Assembly (NCBI RefSeq): GCF_003853415.1
Contig: NZ_QTPP01000035.1
Location: 19,913 to 83,912 of the forward strand
Direction of reading: 5' to 3'
Length of the DNA: 64,000 nucleotides
From: Burkholderia sp. Bp9142
GTDB lineage: Bacteria; Pseudomonadota; Gammaproteobacteria; Burkholderiales; Burkholderiaceae
Positions within the stretch are counted from its first letter, which is position 1; every line of letters starts with the position of its first letter. The notes under the pieces are model-generated. The model was not told where the DNA came from, searched no databases, and saw only the letters and a program-made list of their open reading frames with translations. The position numbers and the translations under genes were made by a program. Below are positions 1 to 9,140 of this stretch, piece after piece.

Positions 1-215
1 CGGATTTTGCCCGGAAGGCCGATCAGGCCGCGCAAACCGGGTACGTCACGCGGAAAACCTGCACAAAACGCTCAAAAATCGAGCCGAGCAAACGACCGAG
101 CGTACCCGATAGAGGCCCGCTTGACAAGCCGCTCGCCGGTTTGGCAAGCGTTCCGGCGCTGTTTACCAAATGGTGAAAACCGGCGCGCGATCATGCGCCG
201 GAAAGCGTGCCGCCG
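1..215. other. Non-coding flank at left window edge
   Basis: This is the stretch downstream of tilS up to the window edge. I see no convincing gene, RNA or T-tailed terminator in it. Short open frames exist on both strands but look like chance frames in GC-rich DNA. Confidence 0.5.
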
Positions 216-1637
216 CTACGCGATCAGCAGGTCGGGACGCCATTCGATCCGGCGCCACCCGCCGTCGCCGGATAGCCCGTCGCCGGAAAGCCCGTCGCCA
301 TGATTCACGCCGAGCCGCGGCACGTAGACGAGCCGGTCGCCCGCGAACAGCAGCGGGACGTCGCGCTGCCAGGCCGGCACGCCGCGCTCCTGGAACAGGT
401 TCTTCAGCGTGCGTCCCGGGCCGCCGGGCGACGTACGCAGCCGCTCGCCGCCCGCACGGGCTCGCGCGGCGAGCGGCGCGCCGCGCAGCAGCGCCTCCGG
501 CACCGCCCCGTCGCTGCGGGCCTCGGCCGGCGCGAACACGAACGTGCCGCGCCATGCCGGCACGCGCCAGACTTCTTGTCCGTCCCATGCAAGCGAAGAC
601 TCGGGACGCGGCGTCCCGGTGCCGTCGTCGGCCGGCTCGGCGCTGTCGCCCGCCTCCCAGTACACGATATCGCGATAGAGCCGCAGGCACTGCCCCGCGT
701 GATCGACCCGCAGCGCATGCGCGTCGTGCGCAGCGCGCAGTTGCCGCATCATGTTCGCGAGCCGGCCTGCCGACGCACCGGGCAGGCCGAGCCGGCGCAT
801 CCAGAAACGCAGCAGGTTCGCGCCGCGCGTGTCGTCGAACGCGACCAGCGCATCGCGCGACAGTGCGCGGCCTTCGTTGCGCGCGGCGCCGGCGAAATCC
901 AGTTCGGCCAGGTCGTCGAGCAGCCGCTGCGCGGCCGCCGCATGCTGGGCCGCACGGCCCAGCGCATCGCGAAAGCCCGGGAAATGCACGGCGAGCGTCG
1001 GCAGCACGTCGATGCGCAATGCATTACGCGCATAGCGCGTGTCGTCGTTCGATTCGTCATCGATCCACGTGAGCGCGCGCTGCGCCGCATAGCGCTCCAG
1101 TTGCGCTCGCAACAATCGCAGCAGCGGGCGCACGCGCTCGACGCTCGCGCCGTCGGGGCGATAGCGCGGCGCCATCGCGGCCAGGCCCGCGATCCCTGCC
1201 CCGCGCAGCAGTTGCAGCAGGACGGTCTCGGCCTGGTCGTCCGCATGCTGCGCGACCCAGAGCGCCGCCACGCCATGACGTTCGCACATCGCATCGAGCG
1301 CTGCATATCGGCGCTCGCGCGCGCTCGCCTCGATGCCGAGGCCGCTGTCGCGCGGCACGTCGACACGCTCCGATTCGAACGCGACGCCGAGTCGTTCGGC
1401 CGTCGCTTGCGCGTGCGCGACCCATGCGTCGGCGTTCGCGCTCAGGCCGTGATGCACGTGCAGCGCGACGCAGCGCGCCGCGCCCGCGACGCGCACGGCC
1501 GCGTCGAGCAGCACCGTCGAGTCGAGGCCGCCGCTGTACGCAATCGCGATGCGCGCATCGGCCGGCAGATCGGCAAGCGCAACGCCGACCGCATCGAGTA
1601 CGACGCGGTCGGCGGAGAATTCGGTCGGGGGGATCAC
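216..1637 (-). CDS. tilS: tRNA(Ile)-lysidine synthase TilS
   Basis: Cytoplasmic enzyme that ATP-dependently attaches lysine to C34 of the CAU-anticodon tRNA-Ile, changing both codon reading and charging identity. The PP-loop SGGLDS lies at residues 35-40, followed by the N-type ATPase domain and a C-terminal TilS domain. The length of 473 aa fits the longer proteobacterial forms. The start is a GTG codon just downstream of accA (43-bp gap, same strand), with no obvious Shine-Dalgarno, so the start is not certain. The C-terminus carries a small GDGLS tandem repeat encoded by a 15-bp DNA repeat. The family assignment is secure. Confidence 0.93.
   Translation of the reverse strand: MIPPTEFSADRVVLDAVGVALADLPADARIAIAYSGGLDSTVLLDAAVRVAGAARCVALHVHHGLSANADAWVAHAQATAERLGVAFESERVDVPRDSGLGIEASARERRYAALDAMCERHGVAALWVAQHADDQAETVLLQLLRGAGIAGLAAMAPRYRPDGASVERVRPLLRLLRAQLERYAAQRALTWIDDESNDDTRYARNALRIDVLPTLAVHFPGFRDALGRAAQHAAAAQRLLDDLAELDFAGAARNEGRALSRDALVAFDDTRGANLLRFWMRRLGLPGASAGRLANMMRQLRAAHDAHALRVDHAGQCLRLYRDIVYWEAGDSAEPADDGTGTPRPESSLAWDGQEVWRVPAWRGTFVFAPAEARSDGAVPEALLRGAPLAARARAGGERLRTSPGGPGRTLKNLFQERGVPAWQRDVPLLFAGDRLVYVPRLGVNHGDGLSGDGLSGDGGWRRIEWRPDLLIA
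263..300 (-). repeat. 15-bp tandem repeat inside tilS
   Basis: Two near-identical 15-bp units (263-277 and 278-292, one base different) plus a partial third unit encode GDGLS-GDGLS-GDG near the TilS C-terminus. The unit is a multiple of 3, so copy-number change would keep the frame. Confidence 0.75.
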
Positions 1638-1680
1638 GAGACGGACGCGCGCCGGACGGCGCGCGATGCGAACACGCCGG

Positions 1681-2652
1681 TCATGCGCCGGGCGTGGTTT
1701 CCTTGAACTTGCCGTAGGCCATCAGGCGCTCGAAGCGGCGCTCGCGCAACGCATCGATGCTCATGCCCTGGAACTGGCGCAGCGAATCGGCGAGCGCGCG
1801 GCGCAGCAGCGCGGCCATGCCCTTCGGGTCGCGGTGCGCGCCGCCGAGCGGCTCGTTGATGATCTTGTCGATCAGGCCGAGCGCCTTCAGGCGATGAGCG
1901 GTCAGGCCCAGCGCTTCCGCGGCCTCGGGCGCCTTCGAGGCGCTCTTCCACAGAATCGACGCGCAGCCTTCCGGCGAGATCACCGAGTACGTCGAGAACT
2001 GCAGCATCATCACGGTGTCGGCCACGGCGATCGCGAGCGCACCGCCCGAACCGCCCTCGCCGATCACGGTCGTGATGATCGGCGTCTTCAGTTCGGCCAT
2101 CACGTACAGGTTGTGGCCGATCGCTTCCGACTGGCCGCGCTCTTCCGCGCCGATGCCGGGGTATGCGCCCGGCGTATCGACGAACGTGAAGATCGGCAGC
2201 CCGAACTTCTCGGCGAGACGCATCAGCCGTTCGGCCTTGCGATAGCCTTCCGGACGCGGCATCCCGAAGTTGCGCGCCGCGCGCTCCTTCGTGTCGCGGC
2301 CCTTCTGGTGGCCGATCACCATGCACGGATGGCCGCCGAAGCGCGCGAGACCGCCGACGATCGACAGATCGTCCGCGAATGCGCGGTCGCCATGCAGTTC
2401 GTGAAAATCGGTAAACAGTTCCGCAACGTAATCGAGCGTGTACGGACGCTGCGGATGCCGCGCGATCTGCGAGACCTGCCACGGCGACAGGTTCGCGTAG
2501 AGGTCCTTCGTCAGTTGCTGGCTTTTCTTCGACAGCCGCTCGATTTCTTCCGAAATATCGACAGCCGAGTCGTCCTGCACGAATCGCAGCTCTTCGATCT
2601 TGGCCTCGAGTTCGGCGATCGGCTGTTCGAAATCCAGAAACGTGGTCTTCAT
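1681..2652 (-). CDS. accA: Acetyl-CoA carboxylase carboxyltransferase subunit alpha
   Basis: Alpha subunit of the carboxyltransferase that moves the carboxyl group from biotinylated AccB to acetyl-CoA, giving malonyl-CoA for fatty-acid synthesis. The 323-aa length is typical. The sequence starts with the family N-terminal helix (MKTTFLDFEQPIAELEAKIE), and the crotonase-type core includes the motif TFVDTPGAYPGIGAEERGQ near residues 155-175 and GEGGSGGALA further on. It is the first gene of a minus-strand pair with tilS. A TAGAAT hexamer about 35 bp upstream (2686-2691, complement) is a candidate -10. Confidence 0.97.
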   Translation of the reverse strand: MKTTFLDFEQPIAELEAKIEELRFVQDDSAVDISEEIERLSKKSQQLTKDLYANLSPWQVSQIARHPQRPYTLDYVAELFTDFHELHGDRAFADDLSIVGGLARFGGHPCMVIGHQKGRDTKERAARNFGMPRPEGYRKAERLMRLAEKFGLPIFTFVDTPGAYPGIGAEERGQSEAIGHNLYVMAELKTPIITTVIGEGGSGGALAIAVADTVMMLQFSTYSVISPEGCASILWKSASKAPEAAEALGLTAHRLKALGLIDKIINEPLGGAHRDPKGMAALLRRALADSLRQFQGMSIDALRERRFERLMAYGKFKETTPGA

Positions 2653-2751
2653 GTGTTCGAATCCTTGGGTCTTGCGGCAGCGCGTATTCTACCCGCGCGG
2701 GCGATATGCAAGACCGGCTCTCAACTATTGATGTTTAAAACCCGATAGCCT

Positions 2752-3621
2752 TCAATCGGCGTCGGCGTCAGGCGCGTCGAGGCTGCGCCACATGTACCAG
2801 GTCGCGACGGTACGCCACGGCTCCCAGTTGGCGGCCACTTCGCGCGCCTCGCTGCGCGTGACGGGCTCCCCGCTGAAGTAATTGACGCTGATCGCGCGGA
2901 TCAGGCCCGGATCGTCGAGCGGCAGCACGTCCGGCCGCGACAGGTTGAAGACCAGGAACATCTCGGCCGTCCAGCGACTGATGCCGCGGATCTGCGTGAG
3001 TTCCGCGATCACGTCCTCGTCGTCCATCGACGTCCATTTGTCGACGTGCAGCGCGCCGGACACGAAGTGTTGCGCGAGATCGAGAATGTATTCCGTCTTG
3101 CGCTTCGACAGTCCGCACGCGATCAGCTTGTCCGCGCCGAGCCGGATGACCGGCTGCGGTGCGAGTTTCGGACACGCATCCTCGATGCGCGCCCACAGCG
3201 CCTGCGCGGACGGCACCGAGATCTGCTGGCCGACGACCGAACGCGCGAGCGTGACGAACGGGTCGCCGCGCTTCACGAGATGCGCGGGCCCGAACTTCGG
3301 GATCAGCTTCTTCAGGATGCGGTCGCGCTTGACGAGATCGGCGCACGCCTTATCCCAGTATGCGGGACGCACGACGCCATCGGCGCCGTCGGCTGCCGCA
3401 TCGGATGCACGCACCTTGCGGGCCGCGTCGGCGGCTGCCATCGCGACCTCCGGCTGCGCCGCATCCGCGCCCTTCGCCCGTGCGGGCTTCGCATGACCGT
3501 TGAGCGCGCCGTTCGGCACGGCGCGCGTCGCGTCCGCCTTCGCCGCCGGCGCGCGCTTGGCTGCCGGACGCACGGCGACCGGAGTCGCACGCCTGACCGG
3601 CGCTTTTCTGGCCGTTGCCAT
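2752..3621 (-). CDS. DNA-3-methyladenine glycosylase (AlkA/HhH-GPD type)
   Basis: Base-excision repair glycosylase that removes alkylated bases. The HhH-GPD hairpin is visible as IRGISRWTAEMF, followed by DVLPLDDPGLIRA, where the aspartates at about 236-237 hold the catalytic position. The catalytic domain covers roughly residues 90-285. The first ~90 residues are a low-complexity Ala/Lys/Arg-rich tail (MATARKAPVRRATPVAVRPA...) absent from compact AlkA proteins and probably disordered, perhaps a DNA-binding tail. It lies between accA and cysS on the same strand, with 43 bp to cysS. The exact substrate range cannot be told from sequence. Confidence 0.88.
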   Translation of the reverse strand: MATARKAPVRRATPVAVRPAAKRAPAAKADATRAVPNGALNGHAKPARAKGADAAQPEVAMAAADAARKVRASDAAADGADGVVRPAYWDKACADLVKRDRILKKLIPKFGPAHLVKRGDPFVTLARSVVGQQISVPSAQALWARIEDACPKLAPQPVIRLGADKLIACGLSKRKTEYILDLAQHFVSGALHVDKWTSMDDEDVIAELTQIRGISRWTAEMFLVFNLSRPDVLPLDDPGLIRAISVNYFSGEPVTRSEAREVAANWEPWRTVATWYMWRSLDAPDADAD

Positions 3622-3664
3622 CTTGCCTCCTACCTGACGGATCGGTCAGTGGAACGCACCGCGC

Positions 3665-5065
3665 TCATACGCGACGCCATTCGGTCGATCCGCCCGGTTT
3701 GTCTTCAAGTGCGATGCCGGCGTCGAGCAGTTCCGCCCGAATCCGGTCCGCTTCGGCATAGTCCTTCGCTTGCTTCGCCGCGACGCGCGCGGCGATCTTC
3801 GCTTCGATTTCGTCGGCTGCGAGCCCGCCTGCCTGCGCGGCGGCACCGGCGCCCTGCTGCAGGAACGCGCGCGGTTCGCGGCCGAGCAGGCCGAGTAGGC
3901 CCGCCAGTTGCTTCAGTTGCCGCGCGAGCGACGCATCGCCCGTGCGATTGACCTCGCCCGCCAGCTCGAACAGCGTCGCCACGGCGACCGGCGTATTGAT
4001 GTCGTCGTTCATCGCGGCCGCGAAACGCCGCGCATGCGGCTCGTTCCAGTCGAGCGCGAGCGTGTCGGGCTGGACATCCTTCAGCGCCGTGTACAGGCGC
4101 GTGAGCGACGCGCGCGCATCGTCGAGATGCACGTCGCTGTAATTGAGCGGCGACCGGTAGTGCGTGCGCACGATGAAGAAGCGCATGACCTCGGCGTCGT
4201 ACCGCTCGAGCACCTCGCGGATCGTGAAGAAGTTGCCGAGCGATTTCGACATCTTCTCGTTGTCGACCTGCACGAAGCCGTTGTGCATCCAGTAATTGAC
4301 GAACGTCTGGCCGGTCGCGCCTTCGCTTTGCGCGATCTCGTTCTCGTGGTGCGGGAATTGCAGGTCCTGCCCGCCGCCGTGGATGTCGAAATGCTCGCCG
4401 AGCAGCGTGCAGCCCATCGCGGAGCATTCGATGTGCCAGCCCGGCCGGCCCATCCCGTACTTCGATGCCCACGACGCGCCTTCCGGATCTTCCGCCTTCG
4501 CGCGCTTCCACAACACGAAATCGAGCGGATCCTGCTTCGCGTCGTTCGCGGCGACGCGTTCGCCCGCGCGCAGGTCGTCGAGCGACTTGCCCGACAGCTT
4601 CCCGTAGTTCGCGAACTTGCGCACCGAATAATTGACGTCGCCGTCGGTCGCCTGGTACGCGTAGCCGTTCGCCTCGAGCTGCTCGATCATCCCGAGCATC
4701 TGCGGAATGAACTGCGTCGCGCGCGGCTCGATGTCGGGCCGCTGGATGCCGAGCGCGGCTTCATCCTCGTGCATCGCGCCGATGAACCGGTCGGTCAGCG
4801 ACTTGATCGTCTCGCCGTTCTCGACCGCGCGGCGGATGATCTTGTCCTCGATGTCGGTGATGTTGCGCACGTACGTGACGCGATAGCCGATCGCACGCAG
4901 CCAGCGCTGGACGAGGTCGAACACGACCAGCATGCGCGCGTGGCCCACGTGACAATAGTCGTAGACGGTGATCCCGCATACGTACATCCGCACTTCGCCG
5001 GACTGGCGCGGCACGAAAACTTGCTTGTCACGCGCGAGCGTGTTGTAGATGCGCAGTGATTCCAT
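3665..5065 (-). CDS. cysS: Cysteinyl-tRNA synthetase
   Basis: Class I aminoacyl-tRNA synthetase charging tRNA-Cys. The HIGH-type motif HVGH is at residues 39-42 and KMSKS at 271-275. The predicted zinc ligands C30, C214, H239 and E243 match the E. coli set with a small offset. The start is placed at the ATG giving MESLRIYNTLARDKQ; the frame stays open upstream but that part is not family-like. The length becomes 466 aa. It is transcribed divergently from the TPR gene at 5.3 kb. Confidence 0.97.
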   Translation of the reverse strand: MESLRIYNTLARDKQVFVPRQSGEVRMYVCGITVYDYCHVGHARMLVVFDLVQRWLRAIGYRVTYVRNITDIEDKIIRRAVENGETIKSLTDRFIGAMHEDEAALGIQRPDIEPRATQFIPQMLGMIEQLEANGYAYQATDGDVNYSVRKFANYGKLSGKSLDDLRAGERVAANDAKQDPLDFVLWKRAKAEDPEGASWASKYGMGRPGWHIECSAMGCTLLGEHFDIHGGGQDLQFPHHENEIAQSEGATGQTFVNYWMHNGFVQVDNEKMSKSLGNFFTIREVLERYDAEVMRFFIVRTHYRSPLNYSDVHLDDARASLTRLYTALKDVQPDTLALDWNEPHARRFAAAMNDDINTPVAVATLFELAGEVNRTGDASLARQLKQLAGLLGLLGREPRAFLQQGAGAAAQAGGLAADEIEAKIAARVAAKQAKDYAEADRIRAELLDAGIALEDKPGGSTEWRRV

Positions 5066-5299
5066 AGAGATGAACCGTGAGCCGAAGGAAACCGCCCTGG
5101 CGAAGCTCGCCCTGCATGCGAAACGGACGGACCCTCTGCCGCAGCACGACACCGGGCGTCCTCGATATCACATGGGGCGGTCAGGCTGCAAGCACAGCGG
5201 TGACGGCCACGAGAGGCAAAGAAAGACTGTCTGCCGCTCGCCGGAACGCGCAGACGTTTTGTTAGAATGGCTCGGAGTATAACATTCCGATTTACGCCT

Positions 5300-6022
5300 A
5301 TGAAACCTCATCGCGGCCGCGCGCCGAGCGCTGCGACCCTCGTTGCGACCGCCGTCATGGGCGTCGCGCTAACGCTTTTCGCGGCCCCCTCGGCACATGC
5401 GCAAAAGGCCCCGGCCACCGCCGACGGCACGCCCGAAATCGACGCGTCGATCACCGGCAAGCAGTGGAAGCAGGCGCTCGCGCAACTCGACGCGCGCATC
5501 GCGGCGAATCCGCACGACGTGCAGGCGCAGTTCAAGCGCGGCACCGTGCTCGCCCGCCTGAACCGCGACGACGACGCGATCCAGCAGTTCGTCGCGATTA
5601 CGCAGGCCTACCCCGAACTGCCCGAACCGTACAACAACCTCGCTGCGCTCTACGCGAAGCACGGCCGCTACGACGAAGCGCGCAGCGCGCTCGTCACCGC
5701 GACGCAATCGAACCCGAGCTACTCGCTCGCGTACGAGAACCTCGGCGACCTCTACCTGCGCCTCGCGGCCGAATCGTACAAGCGCGCGCAATCGCTCGGC
5801 CGCACGAGCGGCGCGACCGCGCAGCGCCTCGCCGACCTGCAGAAGATCGTGTCGCCGCCGAAGGCGGCACCGAACGCGCGCACCGTCACGCCGGCCACGC
5901 GCGCGTACACCGATCGCGCCGCCGCGAACGTGAGCACCACCACGCTGCCGATGTCGCCGACGTTCCAGTTCAACGGTCCGTCCGGTGCGCTGGCGGCGCC
6001 GTACGTCGCGCCGTCGCAGTAA
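5300..6022 (+). CDS. Exported tetratricopeptide-repeat protein
   Basis: Predicted periplasmic TPR protein of 240 aa. A Sec signal peptide is clear (basic MKPHRGR, hydrophobic segment, cleavage around AHA-Q at ~36). Two to three TPR units span about residues 60-160 (for example AQFKRGTVLARLNRDDDAIQQF and PYNNLAALYAKHGRYDEAR), followed by a Pro/Ala/Thr-rich tail. The ATG at 5300 is preferred over one 33 bp upstream because it begins the signal peptide. It lies just ahead of two cyclophilin genes on the same strand, suggesting a link to folding or envelope assembly, but no specific function can be assigned. Confidence 0.85.
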   Translation: MKPHRGRAPSAATLVATAVMGVALTLFAAPSAHAQKAPATADGTPEIDASITGKQWKQALAQLDARIAANPHDVQAQFKRGTVLARLNRDDDAIQQFVAITQAYPELPEPYNNLAALYAKHGRYDEARSALVTATQSNPSYSLAYENLGDLYLRLAAESYKRAQSLGRTSGATAQRLADLQKIVSPPKAAPNARTVTPATRAYTDRAAANVSTTTLPMSPTFQFNGPSGALAAPYVAPSQ

Positions 6023-6061
6023 GCGGCGCAACCTTCCTTCCCTCCCAACCTGAGGATCGCA

Positions 6062-6637
6062 ATGAAACGTCTGTTGCTGGCGCTTGGCGGCGCCGCCCTT
6101 CTCGCGAGCGCGCCTGCTTTCGCGCAATCGGCTACCGCGCACCCCGTCGTGCAGCTGAAGACCTCGCAGGGCGACATCCGTGTCGAGCTCTACCCGGAGA
6201 AAGCGCCGAAAACGGTCGCCAACTTCCTCGATTACGTGAAGGCCGGCCAGTACAACGGCACGATCTTCCATCGCGTGATCAAGGGCTTCATGATCCAGGG
6301 CGGCGGCTACAAGAGCAGCTTCGAGGAGAAGCCGACCCGCGCGCCGATCCCGCTGGAAAGCCGCAATGGTCTGAAGAACCTGACGGGCACGATCGCGATG
6401 GCGCGTACCAGCGATCCGAACTCGGCCACCGCGCAGTTCTTCATCAACACGGTCGACAACAGCGGCCTCGACTACCCGAACCCGGACGGCAACGGCTATG
6501 CGGTGTTCGGCAAGGTCGTGTCGGGCCTCGACGTCGTGAAGAAGATCGAAGGCGTGGCGACGACCTCGCGCGGCCCGATGCAGGACGTGCCGGCCCAGCC
6601 GGTCCTGATCGAATCGGCCAGCATCGTCTCGAAATAA
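6062..6637 (+). CDS. ppiA: Periplasmic cyclophilin-type peptidyl-prolyl isomerase
   Basis: Peptidyl-prolyl cis-trans isomerase of the cyclophilin family, exported to the periplasm. Residues 1-20 form a signal peptide ending in AFA-Q. The cyclophilin core follows with FHRVIKGFMIQGGGY, AMARTSDPNSATAQFFIN and the C-terminal GKVVSGLDVVKKIEGV. The 191-aa length is normal. It sits 39 bp after the TPR gene, preceded by a GAGGATCGCA-type ribosome-binding site, and 88 bp before a second, leaderless cyclophilin. Confidence 0.94.
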   Translation: MKRLLLALGGAALLASAPAFAQSATAHPVVQLKTSQGDIRVELYPEKAPKTVANFLDYVKAGQYNGTIFHRVIKGFMIQGGGYKSSFEEKPTRAPIPLESRNGLKNLTGTIAMARTSDPNSATAQFFINTVDNSGLDYPNPDGNGYAVFGKVVSGLDVVKKIEGVATTSRGPMQDVPAQPVLIESASIVSK

Positions 6638-6725
6638 GCACCTGCCGGCACGTCCGGCGCCACACGCGGCCGCGTCGCACGACCGGCCGCGTGCCATTTA
6701 AACCGCCTTACCGAAGGGATTCATC

Positions 6726-7217
6726 ATGGTTGAACTGCACACGAACCACGGCGTGATCAAGCTCGAGCTGGACGCCGCGAAGGCACCGAAGACGGTCGAG
6801 AACTTCCTCAACTACGTGAAGAAGGGCCACTATGACGGCACGGTGTTCCATCGCGTGATCAACGGCTTCATGATTCAAGGCGGCGGCTTCGAACCGGGCC
6901 TGAAGCAGAAGCCGACCGACGCGCCGATCGACAACGAAGCGAACAACGGCCTGAAGAACGACAACTACACGATCGCGATGGCGCGTACGAACGATCCGCA
7001 CTCGGCGACCGCACAGTTCTTCATCAACGTGAACGACAACGACTTCCTGAACCACTCGTCGCCGACGCCGCAGGGCTGGGGCTACGCAGTGTTCGGCAAG
7101 GTCGTCGAAGGCCAGGACGTGGTCGACAAGATCAAGGGCGTCAAGACGGGCAACGCGGGCTTCCACCAGGACGTCCCGACCGACGATGTCGTGATCGAAA
7201 AGGCCGTGGTGGTCTGA
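6726..7217 (+). CDS. ppiB: Cytoplasmic cyclophilin-type peptidyl-prolyl isomerase
   Basis: Second cyclophilin, 163 aa with no signal peptide, so cytoplasmic like E. coli PpiB. The core motifs are FHRVINGFMIQGGGF, MARTNDPHSATAQFFINV and GKVVEGQDVVDKIKGV. It is clearly paralogous to the gene at 6062, and the pair looks like a tandem duplication in which one copy has a signal peptide. AGGGATTCATC before the ATG provides a ribosome-binding site. lpxH follows after 26 bp and may be co-transcribed. Confidence 0.95.
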   Translation: MVELHTNHGVIKLELDAAKAPKTVENFLNYVKKGHYDGTVFHRVINGFMIQGGGFEPGLKQKPTDAPIDNEANNGLKNDNYTIAMARTNDPHSATAQFFINVNDNDFLNHSSPTPQGWGYAVFGKVVEGQDVVDKIKGVKTGNAGFHQDVPTDDVVIEKAVVV

Positions 7218-7243
7218 CCCACGGTTGTTACGGAGGCACTTCG

Positions 7244-8044
7244 ATGTTGCAGGAGAGTCCGCCGCGAAGCGTCTCCGCGGGCGTGCCGGGCGAGCGCGAA
7301 TACGCGCAAGCCGCACGCCCGTTCCTGTTTCTCTCCGATCTGCACCTGAGCGAGGCGATTCCGAAGACGGTCGCCGCGTTCGAGCATTTCGTGAAATACA
7401 CCGCCGACAGCGCCGACTCGGTGTTCATCCTCGGCGACCTGTTTGAATACTGGATCGGCGACGACGTGCTCGACGACGATCCGTTCGCGGCACGCATGGC
7501 CGCGCTGATGCATACGTTCTCCGAGCGCGGCATCGCACTCTACGTGATGCACGGCAACCGCGATTTCCTGCTCGGCCGGCGCTTCATGAAGGCGGCCGGC
7601 GCGATGCTGCTGCCCGACCCGGCGCTGATCATGGCGTTCGGCCAGCGCATCGTGCTCGCCCACGGCGACGCGCAATGCACGGCCGATCGCGGTTATCAGG
7701 TATTTCGCCGGTTTGCCCGCAATCGCGTCGCGCAGGCACTGTTTCTCGCCTGGCCGTTCCGCTGGCGCCGCGCGCTCGCGCAGCGGATGCGCTCGAACAG
7801 CGAAGCGGGCCGGATGCGCCCGGTTTCGGCGATCTACGACGTCACGCGTGAAGGCGTGGCCGCGCTGTTCCGGAAGAGCCGCGCCAGCGTGATCATTCAC
7901 GGCCACACGCATCGCCCCGCGTGCCACGTCGAACCAGGCGGGATTCGCTGGGTACTGCCCGACTGGGATCTCGACCACGGCATGCGGCGCGGTGGCTATC
8001 TGCGCGTCGACGCCGAAGGCATCCACGCGATGCCGCTCGACTGA
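7244..8044 (+). CDS. lpxH: UDP-2,3-diacylglucosamine diphosphatase LpxH
   Basis: Peripheral inner-membrane enzyme that hydrolyses UDP-2,3-diacylglucosamine to lipid X in lipid A synthesis. The binuclear-metal calcineurin motifs are in order: SDLH (D32, H34), GDLFEYW (D65), GNRD (105-107), a histidine in AHGD (140) and GHTH (220-223). At 266 aa it is slightly longer than E. coli LpxH because of a ~25-residue N-terminal extension. It is the last gene of the plus-strand TPR-ppiA-ppiB-lpxH run and converges on cysE. Confidence 0.94.
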   Translation: MLQESPPRSVSAGVPGEREYAQAARPFLFLSDLHLSEAIPKTVAAFEHFVKYTADSADSVFILGDLFEYWIGDDVLDDDPFAARMAALMHTFSERGIALYVMHGNRDFLLGRRFMKAAGAMLLPDPALIMAFGQRIVLAHGDAQCTADRGYQVFRRFARNRVAQALFLAWPFRWRRALAQRMRSNSEAGRMRPVSAIYDVTREGVAALFRKSRASVIIHGHTHRPACHVEPGGIRWVLPDWDLDHGMRRGGYLRVDAEGIHAMPLD

Positions 8045-8075
8045 CGCGATCGGCGGCGCTGGCGGCAGCGCCGCG

Positions 8076-8849
8076 TTACGACTGGCGCTCGACCGCCTTG
8101 CCTTCCAGCACCGCCGACAGCCTGCGCAGGTCGAGGCGCGCCGCGTCCGCGCCCTGCAACGTTTCCAGATGCGTGCCGAGTCGCTCGAGCGCCGCGACGA
8201 TCTCGTCGACGCGCCGGCTTTCCTTCGCCGCGTGATCGATCAGCCCGTGAATCGCGAGTGACATCGGGTCGTCCGCGTTCGGTGTGATCCCGTATGCGCA
8301 GAACGCGGCGCGCTCGGGCTGCGGCTTCGGTTGCGCCGGCATCACGATGCGCGCCGGATTGCCGACCGCGGTGCCGCCTGCCGGTACCGGCTTCACGACG
8401 ACCGCGTTCGAACCGATCTTCGCGCCCGCACCGACCGTGAAACCGCCGAGCACCTTCGCGCCCGCGCCGACGATCACGCCGGCCTCGAGCGTCGGATGGC
8501 GCTTCGCGCCGCGCGTGAGCGACGTGCCGCCGAGCGTCACGCCCTGATAGATCGTGCAGTCGTCACCGATGATCGCGGTTTCGCCGATCACGACACCCAT
8601 CCCGTGATCGATGAACACGCGCCGGCCGATCGTCGCGCCCGGGTGAATCTCGATCCCCGTCAGGAAGCGCCCGGCCTGCGACGCGAAACGTGCGAGCCAG
8701 TAGCGTTTCGCGCGCCAGCACGCATGCGCGAAACGATGCAGCACGAGCGCGTGCAGCCCCGGATAACAGGTCAGCACTTCCCAGGCACTGCGAGCGGCGG
8801 GATCCCGCTCGCGAATCGTCGCAACGTCTTCGCGCAGTCTTGTGAACAT
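8076..8849 (-). CDS. cysE: Serine O-acetyltransferase
   Basis: Transfers acetyl from acetyl-CoA to L-serine, the first step of cysteine synthesis. An N-terminal helical part (MFTRLREDVATIRERDPAAR) leads into a left-handed beta-helix of hexapeptide repeats (IHPGATIGRRVFIDHGMGVVIGE..., about residues 66-180), including the DHG and KRHP active-site segments. The ATG at 8849 is chosen because it matches the family N-terminus; the frame extends upstream without family-like sequence. The length of 257 aa is close to the usual value. Confidence 0.94.
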   Translation of the reverse strand: MFTRLREDVATIRERDPAARSAWEVLTCYPGLHALVLHRFAHACWRAKRYWLARFASQAGRFLTGIEIHPGATIGRRVFIDHGMGVVIGETAIIGDDCTIYQGVTLGGTSLTRGAKRHPTLEAGVIVGAGAKVLGGFTVGAGAKIGSNAVVVKPVPAGGTAVGNPARIVMPAQPKPQPERAAFCAYGITPNADDPMSLAIHGLIDHAAKESRRVDEIVAALERLGTHLETLQGADAARLDLRRLSAVLEGKAVERQS

Positions 8850-9140
8850 GATCTGGTCTGGGCTGGGGGGAAAAGGCCGGCCGTTATCGCGCCGGGTAAT
8901 TTGCTTATGACGTCCGGCGATTGTAGGGCCACTCGCGCCCGGCCGCACAACGTCGCGCGTTCACCCCGCCGGCGGCGCGGGTATTCGCGCGGGACCCTTG
9001 TTGTGACTCGGGCGGCACGATCCGCGTGGATTCGCGCGTGCCGGGGCGCAGCCATCGGACGGCCGATACAACGCGGCCGCGCAGGCGGATATGCAGCAGC
9101 ACCGAACGCCTGAGCGCCCGGCAGCCGACGGTCCGGCCGC

